Origin: Brachypodius melanocephalos
Taxonomy: Eukaryota; Chordata; Aves; Passeriformes; Pycnonotidae
Assembly (NCBI GenBank): GCA_013398615.1
Contig: VZSR01003022.1
Location: forward strand, 4,448,810 to 4,512,809
Direction: 5' to 3'
DNA: 64,000 nt
Position 1 is the stretch's first letter. The number at the start of each line of letters is the position of its first letter. The position numbers and the translations under genes are program-made. The notes under the pieces are model-generated. The model had not been told where the DNA came from, ran no database searches, and saw nothing but the letters and a program-made list of their open reading frames with translations. Positions 35,401-50,400 of the stretch are shown here, piece after piece.

Positions 35401-38400
35401 TCAGACCCACCAGGTTTTCCTGCATCCTAAGGAAATGTATATATATAACATATATTCCTACAACTGAGGCAACTGGGACAAGATTTGTCTGGCAGAGGTG
35501 GAGGCTGATGATGCCAGCCCACCCTGTATTCCTCTGGTTCTGGGCACCATGGATCTAGCAGGTTTTTGATCCTGGTCCTGCCAATCCCATCACACTCCTC
35601 ACCTGGCTCCACACCCTTCATGGGCAGCAGCTCGATTATGTCACCCTTCTTGAAGCTGAGCAGGCTCCTGTCATCCACGATGTAGCTGCGCAGAGCCACG
35701 ACATAATTGGTGTCCTGGGGAAAAGGCCATGGCCAGGTCAGATCTCATCCCAAGGATGTGAAGGGCTCGGATCATGTCATCCCATGGACACTCTCAGGTT
35801 CGTCTGGAAACCACCTTCCTTCCCTACTCCACTCCAGCTGCTGCCTCACCTGCCTCAGCTCCTGCATGAAGAGTTCCACCATGGTCTTGATGCACGGAGC
35901 CTTTGGAGAGTGCAGGATGAGCTGCTCTGTCTTCAGGGAGAACTCCAGGGAATTGCTGCCTTTCATCTCCACTGACAGCACATCTGCAAAGCTGGGAACA
36001 CAAGCCAGCGTGCTCAGGCTCCTTCTGCCAGAGCTTGGGATGCAGAACATGGGGATGGGAGCCCATTCCAAGGACTGGGAATGGAGACATGCCTCAACAT
36101 TCTCCATGCTGGCCTTCTACCAGCTGCTCATGGCTTTCACACAGAGGAGCTCCCTGTGATGACACACACTGAACTAATTCACCCCCAGAGCTCACTTGTT
36201 GTAAGCAAAGCTCAAGGTAGGAAGGAAAAGGAGAAGCTGACTCATTAAAAGTAGGGTCAGTGAGTCACGACTGGCCTAAGATAATCCTAGAGACCACAGC
36301 ACAACTAGGAATTTTCAGCTCCCCTATTCAGTTTGTCTCCAACACCCTGCCAGACACAAACTGTCCCCCTGCAGCAGCCAGGGCCCTTTTGCTCACCTGT
36401 AGCTGCATAGGACCTTGAGGTGCTCAGGATGGTATCCAGCTGCTTTCTCCACCTTCAGCAGCCTCATGCCCCGGTGAGAAACACCCAGGATCTGCACATC
36501 ACTTCCCTTTTCACCCTGTAAGGGAGGTGCAGCACAGAGAATTGAAGGCTCCATCCCACCTGCACAGGTGGCACCAGGGAAAGGAGATGCCACACAAGAG
36601 GTGTGAAACCCTGCAAGGTATGGAAGACACAGAATCACTGCAGTGTGGCCAGGGAGGGGGACAGAAAGAGTGAACTGGAGCCACAGCTAAAGCAAGCCCA
36701 GGGGCTGGTAAGAGAATTAAGACTCACTTGAACTGGGAAAAGGCGAGAAAAATAGTTGGCCCAGTTGTCCCGAGCAGCCACTACAATCCTCTTCTTTATT
36801 CCATCCTCCCGAATGGACTGGGCATCGTTGCCAACTCGGAACTCCGCTAGCAGGGTTACAAAACAGTTACTTGCCCAGAAAGATAAAGGTGATCAAGTCT
36901 CCCTCTTCCCAGGGCTTCATTCTCAGCAGTCCCTCTGAGTTCACAGTACAGCAAACCACATGCAGAGGGGAAAGGACACTTACATGTATTAGTCTACTAT
37001 TGGTTTCCATTCCTTTCTACATGAAAATCATGTCAGAGAAGACAGTTGTAATTTGAAACAAATCAAAATCCTATCTTTGGGTTTCAGTTTCCTCTCCCCA
37101 CTATAAACATTTCAGAACTAAGTTTTTCTGGCTCACAAAAATTTCAGGGCCATTTGGAATAAACAAACATTCCTACACTGCACTCTACAAATGTGCTTTC
37201 CTGCTGCAATGCCAAACATTTCTTCTCTGCCCTAAGTACTGACTGAAAGGCTTGGAGGCCAGTTTCTCATTCCAGACCAGAAGCTGGGATGGGCACAGAG
37301 GGGAAGGGGTAATGGGGCTGTTAATTACTCAGCAGGTCTTTCATCTTGCGCTTCTCCTCCCGGGAGATCCGAAAGCTGGACTCAGAGAAGGTGTCACGGA
37401 TGATCTGCAGAGGGAACAGGGAGACTTTCATTGCAAAGGCCACACCTGGCTGTGTTGAAGCATCTGAGACTGTTGAACTGAGTCTCAGAGAGGAGTGGAC
37501 AGGGACTGGACTGGATGGATCTGGAGAAGAGACTTGCACTGCTCGGGTTGGAGTAACTTATGCAATGTAATTATGGAGTATTTTGTCCCCAGAGAGACAA
37601 CTGGCCTTGAGCCACACTCCAGTGCTTACCTGTTCACACAGCAAGTTCAGACAATAAGGGTGGCTGAAATTTTCTTTGGGGTAAAACACCTGCAAAGAGG
37701 AGGGTAATAGTGGTGTTACAGATATTGCAGAAGTAGCTCCCCAGGGATGTTTTGCAATCCGTGTGCCCTGCTGCCAGGGAGGAGTGAGTTCATCTCCAGG
37801 GACAGACAGGGAGGAGACACTGTGAATGTAAACAAAAGGACCAGGAGTGAAGGTCCAAAACCTGAGATATCAGACCAAGGGATGAACCCTGGTGAGTTTA
37901 GCACACTCTCTGATACTTGATTTTAAACATATTTGTACTATTTTAACAGGAAAGCACCAAGCAACAATGAATTCCATTTTAGATTTCTCAGTGATCTACA
38001 GAGGAAGAAAAGGGCAGGGAGAGAAACTGAAACACAAGTGTCTGTAGGGCAGAGCAGGACCCAGATTCCCCATGACATGATCCCCTGCCTCCAACTGTGA
38101 TCCCAGACTTATTTTACATGGAGTGCCTATGACCAAAATTACCCATTTTCAGCAAAGATAACCCCCCACAGCCAATCCTCAGCTAAGGAACTGAACCTCT
38201 TTGCGCAGAAAAATTTTCCAAGCAGGATTAGCATAGGAAAAGCTGACACTGGTGGTGAGCTTGTACAGCTGGGTCTTGATCCCATCATCACCTGCCACTG
38301 TCACAGCAGAGTCTGTGTGGAGAGAAAAAGCAGTGAAGATGGGCTGTGAAGGTTACAAGGTCCTTTCCACCTACCAAAGACCTACTGGGGAAAGGGGACA

Positions 38401-41400
38401 GTTCTGGATGGGATATTCCTGTCAGGGAATCTCCTGAAGGTCAGTGACCAGCTCATGTGAGCACAAACCAGCCATTCCCAGAATTTCTGGTAGCATTTAC
38501 ACTTCCTGTATTAGCCACAGAGTTTATTGCTAAGAACAGAAACACTTCAGGCACAGGGAGCACTCAGCCTCCCACGCAAAATACTCCCCCGGTGCTTGAA
38601 GTTGAAGACACAGCTTTCACTTTGTGTCATTATAAACAGGCTGCTAAAGGTTTCAAAGGGATGTAAGAGTTCTTCCCTGAGCTTGGAGGCTGCAAGGTTC
38701 TGGTACAGGGCACCCAAAACTAGCACTGGATTGTCTCTGTGCAGATGTGTTAAAGACAGGCTCGCTCTGAAGGCAACGGTTCAAAGTTGTTGCTTTATGA
38801 GGTAGGATTATCTTCATTTAAGCACTTCAAACTTTCAAAACTTCAGAGTTCATAGACAAATAATGTAGTCATTCCCACACTTCTACTGTTTCTTTATCCC
38901 TATTCCAAAGCATGAAGGAATTTTTCAGGCTAATCCAGTTACTTTGACTTACTTTCACAGGACTTCCTAAAGAATCATTTTTTTTAAGAGAGAAGGAGCT
39001 AACAGGGAAATTCTTTTATACCAGTGAAGTTGCTGCAGGATGAAGTCCTTCAGTAATGTGTTTGACTGACTGTTCCTTGCAGGTTGTGAAATGTGATGCC
39101 GATGAGGATTTTAAACAGCTTGAAATACATTGGTACAAGTATCCAATGCATAAAATTAATTCAGGCTCACACTGAAATTCAGAGGCAAAACTAAGAGTGA
39201 AAAACACTTCTAAACTACTGCTAATAAGAAATAGCTCTACTTTTTTTTAAGTGGGCAGCATCCAAACACTCTTTACGTGTCCAAGGTCTCCCAAGCCCAG
39301 CCTCCCTCTGAGAAACATTCCCTCATTCCTCAGCCTGTCCCTAACATCCCTCCAGAGGTTTGGAAGGTGAAAGACCTGGCTTCCCATTCCTCCCTGGTCT
39401 AAAGTCCACTCACTAATTGCCACTTTGATAATTACGCTGCAGGTAAACAATAAAAGTATTGGGTGCTGGACCTTGATAAATCTGTAGCCCAAAGGACTTT
39501 TCTATTTTTAGCCTCATTTTTCAGAAGGGAAGAGTCAAGAGCTGGGAAGTGCCACGCTGATTGCTGGGCCAGGCTGGAACTGTGACATCTCTGATTGCTC
39601 ACAGATCAGAATGCACAATCTCCCTGGTCTCACACAGTCCCTCAGTCCCACTGGCTGATGTCAGGATCCAGGATCATGCCAGGGCCATGACTCTCCTGGG
39701 CTGATTCCAGCCCCATCCCTCCCTGCCCTGCTACCAAATCCCACACTGGAAATCAATACTCACCCTTCTCTGGGGATTCCTGTCTGTCTTGGTCCTCAGG
39801 TGTTGGTGGGGGAGGAGGGGAAGCTCGAGGGGCCTGGGAAGCTGGAGGGGCACCCTCTGGTTTGAAGATGGACAGGAGAGGCAACTGCTTTTCCTTGATA
39901 GAGCTGGAAGCTGGGCTTGGCTTGGGCTTGACAGGTGGAGGTGTTTTCTTCTCCTGTGGCACAGGAGATGGCTGCAAGACAGCAAAACCATTCAAGCCAG
40001 TCTTTCCCTGCATTCCTGGCCTCTGTCCTGACACCGCTGTTCTAAATCATTCTAGGGCAGCAGCCCACCCCTGGAGCAAGATCTGTGTGAACAGCCCACT
40101 GCTGCCTTTAGATCAAGACAAAATCTACAAAGAGATCATCAACCAAACCCAGAGGATCAAGAATTTGAGATCAAAGCCTTCAGTTAGGAAAGGAACAAAG
40201 GATGTTAACAAGCCGAGGCCTTGGTGTCAAACATGGATAACGTGAGTTGCTTGCTTCCAGATCAGCCTTAAGCATCTCCCAATAGGACTTGCTGCTCCAG
40301 AGCCTTTTCTTCAGGATCTCAGATGGCTTTACAGACTGGAACCCAGTCTAGGGTGGGCAGCACCATGATGTGAGCTCTCAGCTATCTCACAAACCAACCA
40401 GAAACTACCTGGCTGCAACTGCAGCACCAGGGAGATCCCAGCCTGCTGGAAATGGGATGGACAGGCTCTCTCTGCTGAGCTGCTGAAGTAACCAGAGAGC
40501 AAAGAACTCACTGATCGCTGAGGTGAGGGGTTCATCATTCCCAGCTTGGCCAGAGCCTCATTTTTGGGGTCATTCTTCCTTATAAATGGTTTGGCTGCTC
40601 TCCTGCAAGGGAACAGGGAACAGCATGATGGGGTTTGGGCACAATGGAGCCAATGTGGCAGAGCTGAGGTAAAGAAACCCCATCTCCCTCCTGCCCAAGG
40701 GGGGATCCCACACTCACCTGACAGGCTCGATGGGCTGGGGCTCAGGGGCTGGTCTGCTCTGGTACATTTTGATGATGTTCCCGATCTCTCGGCTGGGTTC
40801 AGGACGTGACTCAAGGCCTGAAGGCTTCACTACAGGTGGCTGCTTCTTTGGTTTTGGTGTCTCCTTTGGTTTTGGCTCAGGAGGTGGCAGAGGGGAAGCA
40901 GGAACTATTGGGGTGACAGCTTTAATCAACAGCACAGCAAAGACACAGGAGAAATCCCTTTATGTCATTTGACCTTCCCTTTCTTTCCCTCTGATGCTGA
41001 CTGGCCATGGTCTGACATTCCTCTTTCCTCTCCTGTCAAGATGTAGATTGCCAGAAGAGGCAGATCCTTGCCTCCTCTGGAAATCCTAGCCTGATGTTCC
41101 TGGGAAGTTCTTCCTTGTCAACCTGCTTGAGTCTCCACTGCACACCTTACCTGGCTCTGATTTAGGAACAGGCTTCACTTCTTTCCTCTTCTCCAGCTCC
41201 TCTCTTTTCTCCTCCTCCTCATCATCCTCCTCCCTTGGCTGGGGTTTTGCTGGAGGAATCCAGGGTTTGCTATGTCTGATTTTCTTTACTCGGATGTGCT
41301 TCTCTCCTGCATAGAAAGGGGGACTTGAGCTACTGAAACTCACACCAAAAACCTGGCACAGATGGCACAGTTCCCACTCTTGCCTCAGTCAGCAAAAACC

Positions 41401-44400
41401 TCTTTTCTAGAGTGAGGGAGAATGAGCCCAGCGATTTCTAGAAAACTGGCCCCACAACAGATCACAATCTGAATTGTAGTTAGCAGAACAAGAACCCCAA
41501 ACTCCTGTACACACATCTCCAGCAGCTCCTGCAGGGATTAGCTGGATTCCAGACAGGGAGACAAGAACACCTAGGCATGCCAGGAAGGCTGCAGAGCAAG
41601 GTGTTATGATGAGTGAAATTCCCAAAGTGGCAGATGCTCACCCATCTTCTGGAAGTACTCTCTCTTCTGCTGGAAGGTTTCCCGAGGATAGTCATCATCC
41701 TCACTGCTGGAGAACTCCTCTTCGTAGTAATAATCCTGCAGACAGTGCACAACTTGTTTAGTTAGCACCAGCCAGCAGTACTTCTGCAGTGCCCTTCAGC
41801 TCAGGAGGGATTTTGTCTCAAAAAGTTCTGATCTAGAACATCTCCACATCCAAGGGTGTCCCAATAGGTCACTTTCTAACACAAGAAACCCTCAGCCAAG
41901 CACAGAGAAGGGGGATTATGTTAGAGGGGATTATGCTTGCTGGAAGATAAAGAACTCAGAGTAATTAATTCTCCTGTGGAAAAAAATCAGCTTAACTGGA
42001 AATGAATAGGCCAACCCTGCAGCCAAATCTCCACAGAGCAAAAGCCACTAAAGTTTGATCCTTAAAGAGTCAGCAAGCAGAGTGTGAAAGATCTCAGTAT
42101 CACCAGTAGGCACAAATCTCTGCTCTCTTCTGTCAAACCATGGCCACACACAGATGGATGCAGAGCAAACATCAAGCACCAAACACAAAATTCAAACCAA
42201 ATCCACCATGGCTGTTTGTTTCTCATACCAGCTCTTTTGCCTTAGCTAGTGGCTCTGGAGACCTTGATGGTGCTGCAGCAGCCTTGCTGCTGGAAGGCTC
42301 CTGGGGTTTTGGGAGAGTGGCTGGGGCTGAGGCTTGTGGTGGGCTTGAGACTCTTGGCCTTGAGTCCTCAAGAGACTTTTGCCGCTTCTGCAGCTCCTGC
42401 TGGGAAATGTTCATGGCTTGAAGGGTCATCTGCTGGGCCTGGGGAAGGAATTGCAATGTCCATGAGCTCTAGCCTACACAAACCCAGCCATCAGTCACAG
42501 GCTGTCCTGTTTTTTCACTGTTAATCAACCCCAAAACATCCACGTAGTGCATGGCAAATTTCCCAGTGTGTGGACAAGGCATGCCCAGGGAGTCTTCTCC
42601 CACCTGGCCAAGGATGCAGAGCTCCTAACACCCCCCAAAGGCTCAGCTACCAGCTTGGAACTGCCATGCACTCACAGGGCTTTGCACACAAAGCAGAACA
42701 CTGCAGACCTGCATCTTTAGCAAATCCCAGCTAAAACCCCATGGGAGTTACAGCTGAATCTCCTCAGGGTCTGCCCCTGTCCCTGCTCCTCACTCACTGA
42801 TGGTGCCTCAGTGTCCCCATGGACACAAAGGGGCAAAAAGAGGGTTCCCAGTTTTGCAGTCTTCAATAATCCCCACTTTACAGAGTTCACCCCAGCATAT
42901 AAGCACAGAGTGACACAGAGCCTCCAAAGAGAAGGAGAGCTGGGCTCCTCCTCCAAGGCACAAACACCAACATGTGGCTCTTCCCCAGTTCCTGGGGCCC
43001 TTCCACTCACCATGAGCATGGCTTGTTGGTTGATAAAGGCTTGCTGCTGTGCTGCCAGCTGGCTGGGATCTATAGCTGGAATCATGGGCTGGGGCACCAC
43101 CATGGCTGTGGAAGACAACACACACATCTTCAAAATCCTACAGGTAAACATTCCCCACAGAGCCTGAGCATCAGCCTGGAGTGTTCACTGCACCCCTCAC
43201 CTGACACCGAAAGGCACAGGCTGCACTGACAGCCACCTTCCACCCCCTCCCCTCTGCAGTTACAGAAACATCGCTATTACCTGGCATAGGAGCGACCCCA
43301 CCAGCCCCTGGCATCATGGGCATGGCTGCTGGCATCCCCACCATGGGGGCCATGGGTTGGTAAACTGGTGTTTGAGTCATTCCAGAGAAGCCTAGAGGAA
43401 AAAGACCAAGTCCACAATGCTTTGGAGAATCCCAAATGAGAATATCCTGAGCAACCCCAGAGAGCACTTCTGGTGCTCTCCACATGCACCAACCACAGCA
43501 GGACACAGCAAAACTCAGGTGGAAAAAGGAAACCTAAGAAAAATGTGTGGCCTGCCAGATTTTAACAGTATCCAGACTCTGTTTCTGCAGCCTAGCTTAG
43601 GATACCACCATTCTTCATGATTAAGCTTACAAATAATTCCTGCCTGTGTATGATTACAGAGGGTTTCTCTTGAGGGCTGGGCAAAGATCTCTGGGGCTGG
43701 GACTGTCACACCCATATCAGCCTCTTTGCAGTGGGTGACAAGGCTGGATGAACAACGAGCCTTGGCCTGGATGGCATCGTGTGTCATTGGGAGAAGCTGT
43801 GGGGAGAAAGGAATTCCTCTGCTCTCAGCAGTCAAATCCCATATGGGGTCACAAACAAACCCCACTGAGTGTGAAGCCAGCAGAGTGTGGGGCTCAGACT
43901 CAGCTGGGAGGAGTCAGCACACAGCACAAATCTCCTGAATCATGATGTCCTCACCAGTGAGAATGGCCCTGGGATGCCATGGGGAGATCATCATATACCT
44001 CACCCATCTAAGAAGCCACATAAGTGACAAACTGGCCTCAGGCCAGTGATTTGTAGTAGGGCTTGTCATGTCCCAAAGCCTCTCCAATAGCTAGAAGTAG
44101 TCCCTATCTCAGGAATAACTGAACTGGGCATTCCCCACCTTTCTGAGACTGCTGGGTGTGTTCCTACCCATGCAGATTTGTCAGTGCCATTAATATATTG
44201 GTGTTTGACTCCACCCTGCTGAAAATGCTGGAGTCTTAGCTCCACAGAAATGAGGAAAAGTAAAGAAACCAAACACACAAACCAGAACCTCTTCAGGGTT
44301 CAGACTTACTAACCCAAGGAATAGCTACAGATGATGGGAAGTTCTGTAAGGAAGTAATAAGAAAGATTAAAACCACCCCTGATAAAGGCACCAATTGCTC

Positions 44401-47400
44401 TGTGAAAGTGTGGGGTGAATAGAAGGTGAATACATGACTTGGAAGTATTTGTCTAGGGAAGAGGTGGCTTGTGTCAGAAACAAGCTACCTGCTGCCTTGG
44501 CCCCTAGACCACCCTGAAAGAGAAATTAAAAGCACAACAAAATCGTTCCCTTATTCAACACCTTCCCCAAGGCATCTGTCTCAGCTGGGAGTGAGGAGTG
44601 CAGCCCGTGCTAAAGCCCAGTGCTCTGCATGAACCAGCTGAATATAATTAGCATTTAAGGGGCTCCTTGACTTGTGCTCAGTCAAGGTCATGTGGTCCCA
44701 GGTGTCCCCACGCCTTTACAGACCTGTAGAAGGAAGGATTCCTCTCTGTGTGGGTCCAATCTTCCCACCTCCTTTCATGCGTCTGGTGAGAATCTCCCTG
44801 TTCTCCATATCCTGCATCAAAATAAACCCAAAACCATTATCTGAGCTCAGAGGGACAGACTTCCCAGAGGGAAAGACATTCAAAGGCATGTCTGAGCTGA
44901 ACAGGGGCAGTGAATAGGCAGGAAAAGGACTCACAGGGACAGAAGAGCTGCAGAGAGAAGGCAGGAGGGAACATCAGGAGACTTACAGATACTCTGGAAC
45001 TCTGATGCAGCACAGGGCTGAAGAGATCATCCACATAGTGATCCAAGCCTATAGGGGTCCTCAAGTCATCTCTAAACCTTGGATCTGGGAGCAGAGAGAA
45101 GTCTGGTGACAAGGCAGGTAAGAAACATTCCCCAGCCTCCAGTCCCTATTAGTCATGTTTCAGAGTGGAGCTCTACAACAAGAATCCACTGACTCTCCCT
45201 CTGCCCTGATGCCCTGGCTGGGGCCCATCTGGCCCTTTCCAATGTCAGCCACAGTCCTGGGCTAAAGCTCACCTGGATGGAGACCACTGAGTTCTGGAGG
45301 CAGGTTGGGTGGGGGGTAGGCAGGGGCCTGGATACCTGGAGCAGGAGGGATCCTGTTGGAGAGGAAAATGAGGACCAGAGCGCTGAAGTATGAGTGACAG
45401 GGCCACAAGGGGTGGGGCAGGAGAAATAGGTGGCTCACGTGTCCAGGTCAGAGGACTGGAGGATGCTCCTGTCCCTTTCTGGAGTGATGGGGTACTCAGT
45501 GGGGGCCCGGGAGGAGCTCCTGAAGTTGCTGGTCTCCTCCATCTCTCCAATGAGGTCCAGCACAAAGTCACAGCCCAGCAGGTCCTGCCATGTGTTGCCA
45601 GTGAACATGGAGATAGACCACCCTCGAGTCTTCTTGTCACAGCCTCTGGGAGAGGAAAGGTGTCCAGGCAGGCAGAAAGGGAAAGGAAGGAAAACATTAC
45701 ATTCAGTTTCTTCTTGCCTTGTCTATCCTGGCTTAAGTCCTTTAGATTTAGGCTGTGAATCAAATATTAAGTACCCATGGTTAGAAAAAAACTAGAATCA
45801 TTCAAGATTTGTCCTTTTTATTATCTTTTTTTTTTTTTTTTCTGAAGCTGCTCTCACAGATCACACCAGTGGTTCCTCTGTTCTTAAAGAAGCCCATTGT
45901 TTATGGCTGAGGGTTATATTAAGGGTGAAGAACGGAGCACAGGCTGGAGTGGGCAAGAAGGGAGTATTCTACATGTGACCATATAAATCCCAGCCTGCAG
46001 ACCAAACCAGTCTGAACCTTAGAGCTGGTGACAGCCTCTCATGCCCCTAGACCTTCTCCCATCCTCTGGCAATACCTTGCACTCAGGATCCAGGCTGCAT
46101 ACTGCTCCCCAGTCATCCAGGACTCCACCTCAGCTGAGAATTTCTCCTCTGGTACAGAGAGCAAAGTCAGTACCCACAGCCTCCCTGGCAGGACCCAAAA
46201 TAACCCCCAGATTCCATGGGACACAGGCAGAGCCCAGCTGGAAAGTCTCACACACTCCTGAGCAGGGCCATTGGAGGACTGAAAGCTCATGGAAGTTGCC
46301 ACATAGACACATGCACATCAAAAATATCTGTTTGATGGCACAGGTTGGCATTTCCAACCTGACAGGTGAAAATCCTTGCAATGTTCTGGTCTGCTTGGGG
46401 ATCACTCCACTCACAAGGAGCCAAAGTAGGGATGTTCTGTGTTCAATTCACAGAGCTGCTGGTTGTTCAAGAGGCAGCTTCAGGTAATGTTTGAGAAGGG
46501 AGAAGGGCAGAAAGTCCCTGTAGCCAAATACTGCTGCATGGGCTGTGCTTGAATGGGTAGCAGCCCTGTAGAGATGCACAGCCTGAACAACCCTCTGTTG
46601 AGCAGGGCCCAAATCCAGGACAATCTCATCCCTCAGCCTGAGAAGCAGGCCCCACCAAGCCCAGGCTTTGCAAGTTTTGGATCTAAATTCAGATGCTTGT
46701 TTCCCCCATGGTTATACCATCAAACAGTATTCTGATCCGCTTTACTTAGTTGAGGGAATTACTTCCCAAGTGCTGATTTCTGCACTGGAAAAGTCCTTAG
46801 AGACTGAAAGATACCAGGAGGGCAGAAGACTGAGTTACCATTAAAGGTATGAACATCCAGCACCATCTTCCCTCTCCTCTGGTTTGCTGTCCACTCCAGC
46901 TGGGTGGGAGGGTAAGCCCGAGAGGCTGCAGGCTCTGTCTCTGTGCTCTGAGCTGCCGTCAGCATCTTGCGCTGGCAAACAGCGCTGTAGCCCTCCATGC
47001 CATAGTCTGACACAAACCTAGGAGAGGGCAACTGCATGTAGCACTGCTCATCCCTCTGAACCCCTCTCTAAGCCTGCCTTGGTCTTTTCTCCTCTTACTT
47101 CAGCAGTGGCTTCTCCAGTGCTGGTGAGGGGCCGAAGCAGCTCAGCAGAGTCGCCATCAGGACCCAGCCTCGCTGGCTGTGCTCCGTGTCTGGGTTCCTC
47201 CAGGTCTGGGCAGCCACCTGGCTGAAGATTTCATTGCGCAGAACAGCATCACTCAAACCTCTCCCAGCGATGTAGTTGCCCAGCAGAACCTCCTGCCAGC
47301 CATGGAGGCTCTTGTCACCAATGAACCGCAAAATCTGGAAGCAACCATGGCAAGAAAGAGAGAACGGGAGCTGTGACCATCTGTCCCAAACTGTGGTGTT

Positions 47401-50400
47401 AGGAGTCGTAGACACCAGGATGTTTGTGAGCCTGAGTAGCCAACACTCACATTGGGAGCTATCCTCAGGTTTTTGTGCACCATCAAAGTACTGGGCAATT
47501 TGGGAGGAAACGTTTATAGATTGGATCCTGACTAAAAGTCAGGGTGACTTCAGTCTCTTCTGAGGTGACTCAGAATTTGGTCTAAGGCAAAATGTCTCCC
47601 CTTGGGCAGGGCTCGAACACACAGGTAAGTTACGACAGGATACTTTCTACTGAGCCCACTGAGTCTTTAAAAGCATTTGGTACAGTTAATATTTTACCAA
47701 GTACTATGGGATGTGATGTCTCAACACACTCACTGAAGAAATGATTCAGCTTCTTGGCTATGCATATTGACATCTTCAATGCTTCTTTTGTTTATATTTC
47801 TCACTCTTAGGTACAGAATGATTTCTTTCCTCCTCTACACTTCAATATGGCACAATTTTTTTTTCTAAAATGGACAGCTTTGGAAAGAATATTTAGGAGT
47901 AACAACACTTCTAAAAACACTTAATGGTACCAAGCATGTCAGAGATTCACTGGGAAAAAAATGGGTTGGTAATTGTTTAGTTCTCATGAAATCCTTTGTA
48001 GCAAATCCCTACTTCATTAGCAAGGAAGAAAAAAACCTGCCTTTGATCTTTAGAAAAATAATAGTATTCTGCTTAAACACAATCTTATTCACAAGATTTT
48101 ATTGAAACTTATGCTCTTCTATAATTGGGATCACGAGGACAAAAACAAGAGACTGTTTTTAGGTATTAACTTTCTTAATGGGCTTATTTTAATTCTATGT
48201 AATTCCCAAAAAGATTACCAGATTTACTTAGAAAGTATCTGGAGTTTCATTCTATTTTCAACCATTTTAAAGAAGAAATATAAAGAAATACATGTTTCCC
48301 ATCCACAGAAATGAAATAGCACCATCCCCTTCACACAAACATTACAGAGTGAGGGTGTGGTTCCAGGTGTACTTTTCCTGATGACAAAGTCCCTGCCCTT
48401 TTCCAGCCTTTAAGCAACAGTTCACTGTCCCCTGTTGGGTAGTGACACATCTGTGAGCCCGAGGTGCAATCAAGATGTTTGCTGTAAACTACATCATGGA
48501 AAATATCTGGGTTAGATGAAACTTTTTTATGACTGATAGATGAGTAAGTGGTTGAGAAGACAGATTTATCATTGCTACTGAGTCTGGAATTCTGGGATAT
48601 TAAAGTGTAGCATTCCTATATGTCCTGCCAAATTCTGAAGCTCCACCACCAGGCAATTCACTTTGATCCCAGTAGTCTGTGGCTGGTCTGTGCCTTCCCC
48701 AAAACACAGCAACCCTAAGGGGCTCTGTGTGATCTCTGTCAGGCTGCTCCAGGGCCTAGGAGGAGCAATTTATTCTGCTTTTTCCAGCCCTCCATGTATT
48801 GTAAGAACAGTATCCACCACCAGCAACTTGTTATATAGAGGCATCAAAACATTGTCTGTGCCCACCCATTCTTCAGCAAGGTCAAGAATGACGTCTCTTA
48901 CCAGTTTGTTTATCTCAAGTGCACTCTCCTGGTGTTCAGCATCCAAGTGGGTTAAGGGGTGCTGCAGAGGCTGACCAGGGGCAGGGAAATCTGGCTTCTA
49001 CAAAGAAACACAAAAGGATAGAAATATTTGCTCCTGGTGTTGCTAAAACCAGTGTGTCTGCCCACAGGGGAGGCAGTGAAGAGATAAAAAGAGTTCCCAC
49101 CTGGAAGTGTGATTTGACGAAGGAGGAGAAAGGATAGCTGTTGATGTTGGGTGGGAGGGAAAGGTCATCCTTGACCTTGACTTCTGGGGGCTGTGTCTCA
49201 GTTATCTGGCTGGCCTGTGCTCGCTGTCGACCTGCAAGGGAAGGAGGTCTGGTGCAGTGGCAGGACACAAACACTTCACTCAGCAGCTCCTGGCTGATCT
49301 GCACCTCATCATGCCCAAGCCCCTGAACCAGCCCCGGGCTCCAGGGACACCCAGCACAGCCCTGCTGCTTCAGACCCCCCAGCAGACATAGACACACCTC
49401 CCTGAGACCACAAGGATTCTCTTCAGGAGGGAGATTTTACAGCTCTGATCTTTCAGACTGTTCCCCAGGGAACACCAGAAGTCTGCTCTGCAGCTTTTAC
49501 AGACAGGAAATGCTGCCTATGCAGAGATACTGCTGACAACTGCCTAGTCCACAAGGAAATGAGAGGTCTTTGTAATGAGGAGCTTATAATGGATAAGAGA
49601 GCAGCAAACATCACTAAATGAAGGGATTTCTCAATGCAGCAGGTCCTGTGCATTCTTCTCTCTCCAACCGTGTCCCCTGATGCTCTCCCATCCTCCCCAT
49701 TTGCATCCCATCAGCTTTCATTTCCAGCAGTTTCACTGTTCCCTCAGCTCCTCTGGCTTACATTGCTCACTAGACCAGCTGATGGTCCCTGGAGGGCTCT
49801 GCCATGAAGTGTGAGGTATTTGGGAATCCAGCAGAGTCTGCTCCAATTCACAAGACTCTTCTGCCAGATTGTCTCCCTTACTGTACCCCACAGAAGGCCA
49901 CAGACACAGCTGGCTTTGAGTTTGACACCACAGACAGAGAGAGGCAAATCCTGCCTCAACCTATTTGCAGCTTAAATATTCACATTGTACAGAGAGCTAC
50001 AGAGGAAACACAACTGCACATAACACTCAAAGTCAGATCAACAGTGAAATTATTGCAGTTAGTGGTATTTTGGTGATTTAAAAACCAATTGGTGCACCCC
50101 TAAATTGATAAATTAACACATGCTCAACTTGTTACATCGTTACATCCTTAAGTTATTATTTTGTTATATCCTTGGACTAATAAATTGTTATATCTCAAGT
50201 TATTACATTGTTCCACAATCAAATTGTTACCCTGTTTCTCCTTCCTTCTATTTTACACTTCCTTCTGAGGAAGTAATTTCTAATGAAACCTAAAAATATT
50301 TCTTTGAAATAGTCAAAACTGTTGTTTTATTCCTCTTCAATTTCCTTAAATATTTTAGAGTAGGTAAAAGATGGTTTTACGATCTTCCACCCCAGACACT

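Noticed and set aside
44489..44513. A 25-base candidate microexon of MYO15B with good splice sites (tttctctttcag / gtagct).
   Set aside because: Including it breaks the frame between 44811-44724 and 43391-43281, which join cleanly without it. Transcripts could still show it as a frame-shifting alternative exon.
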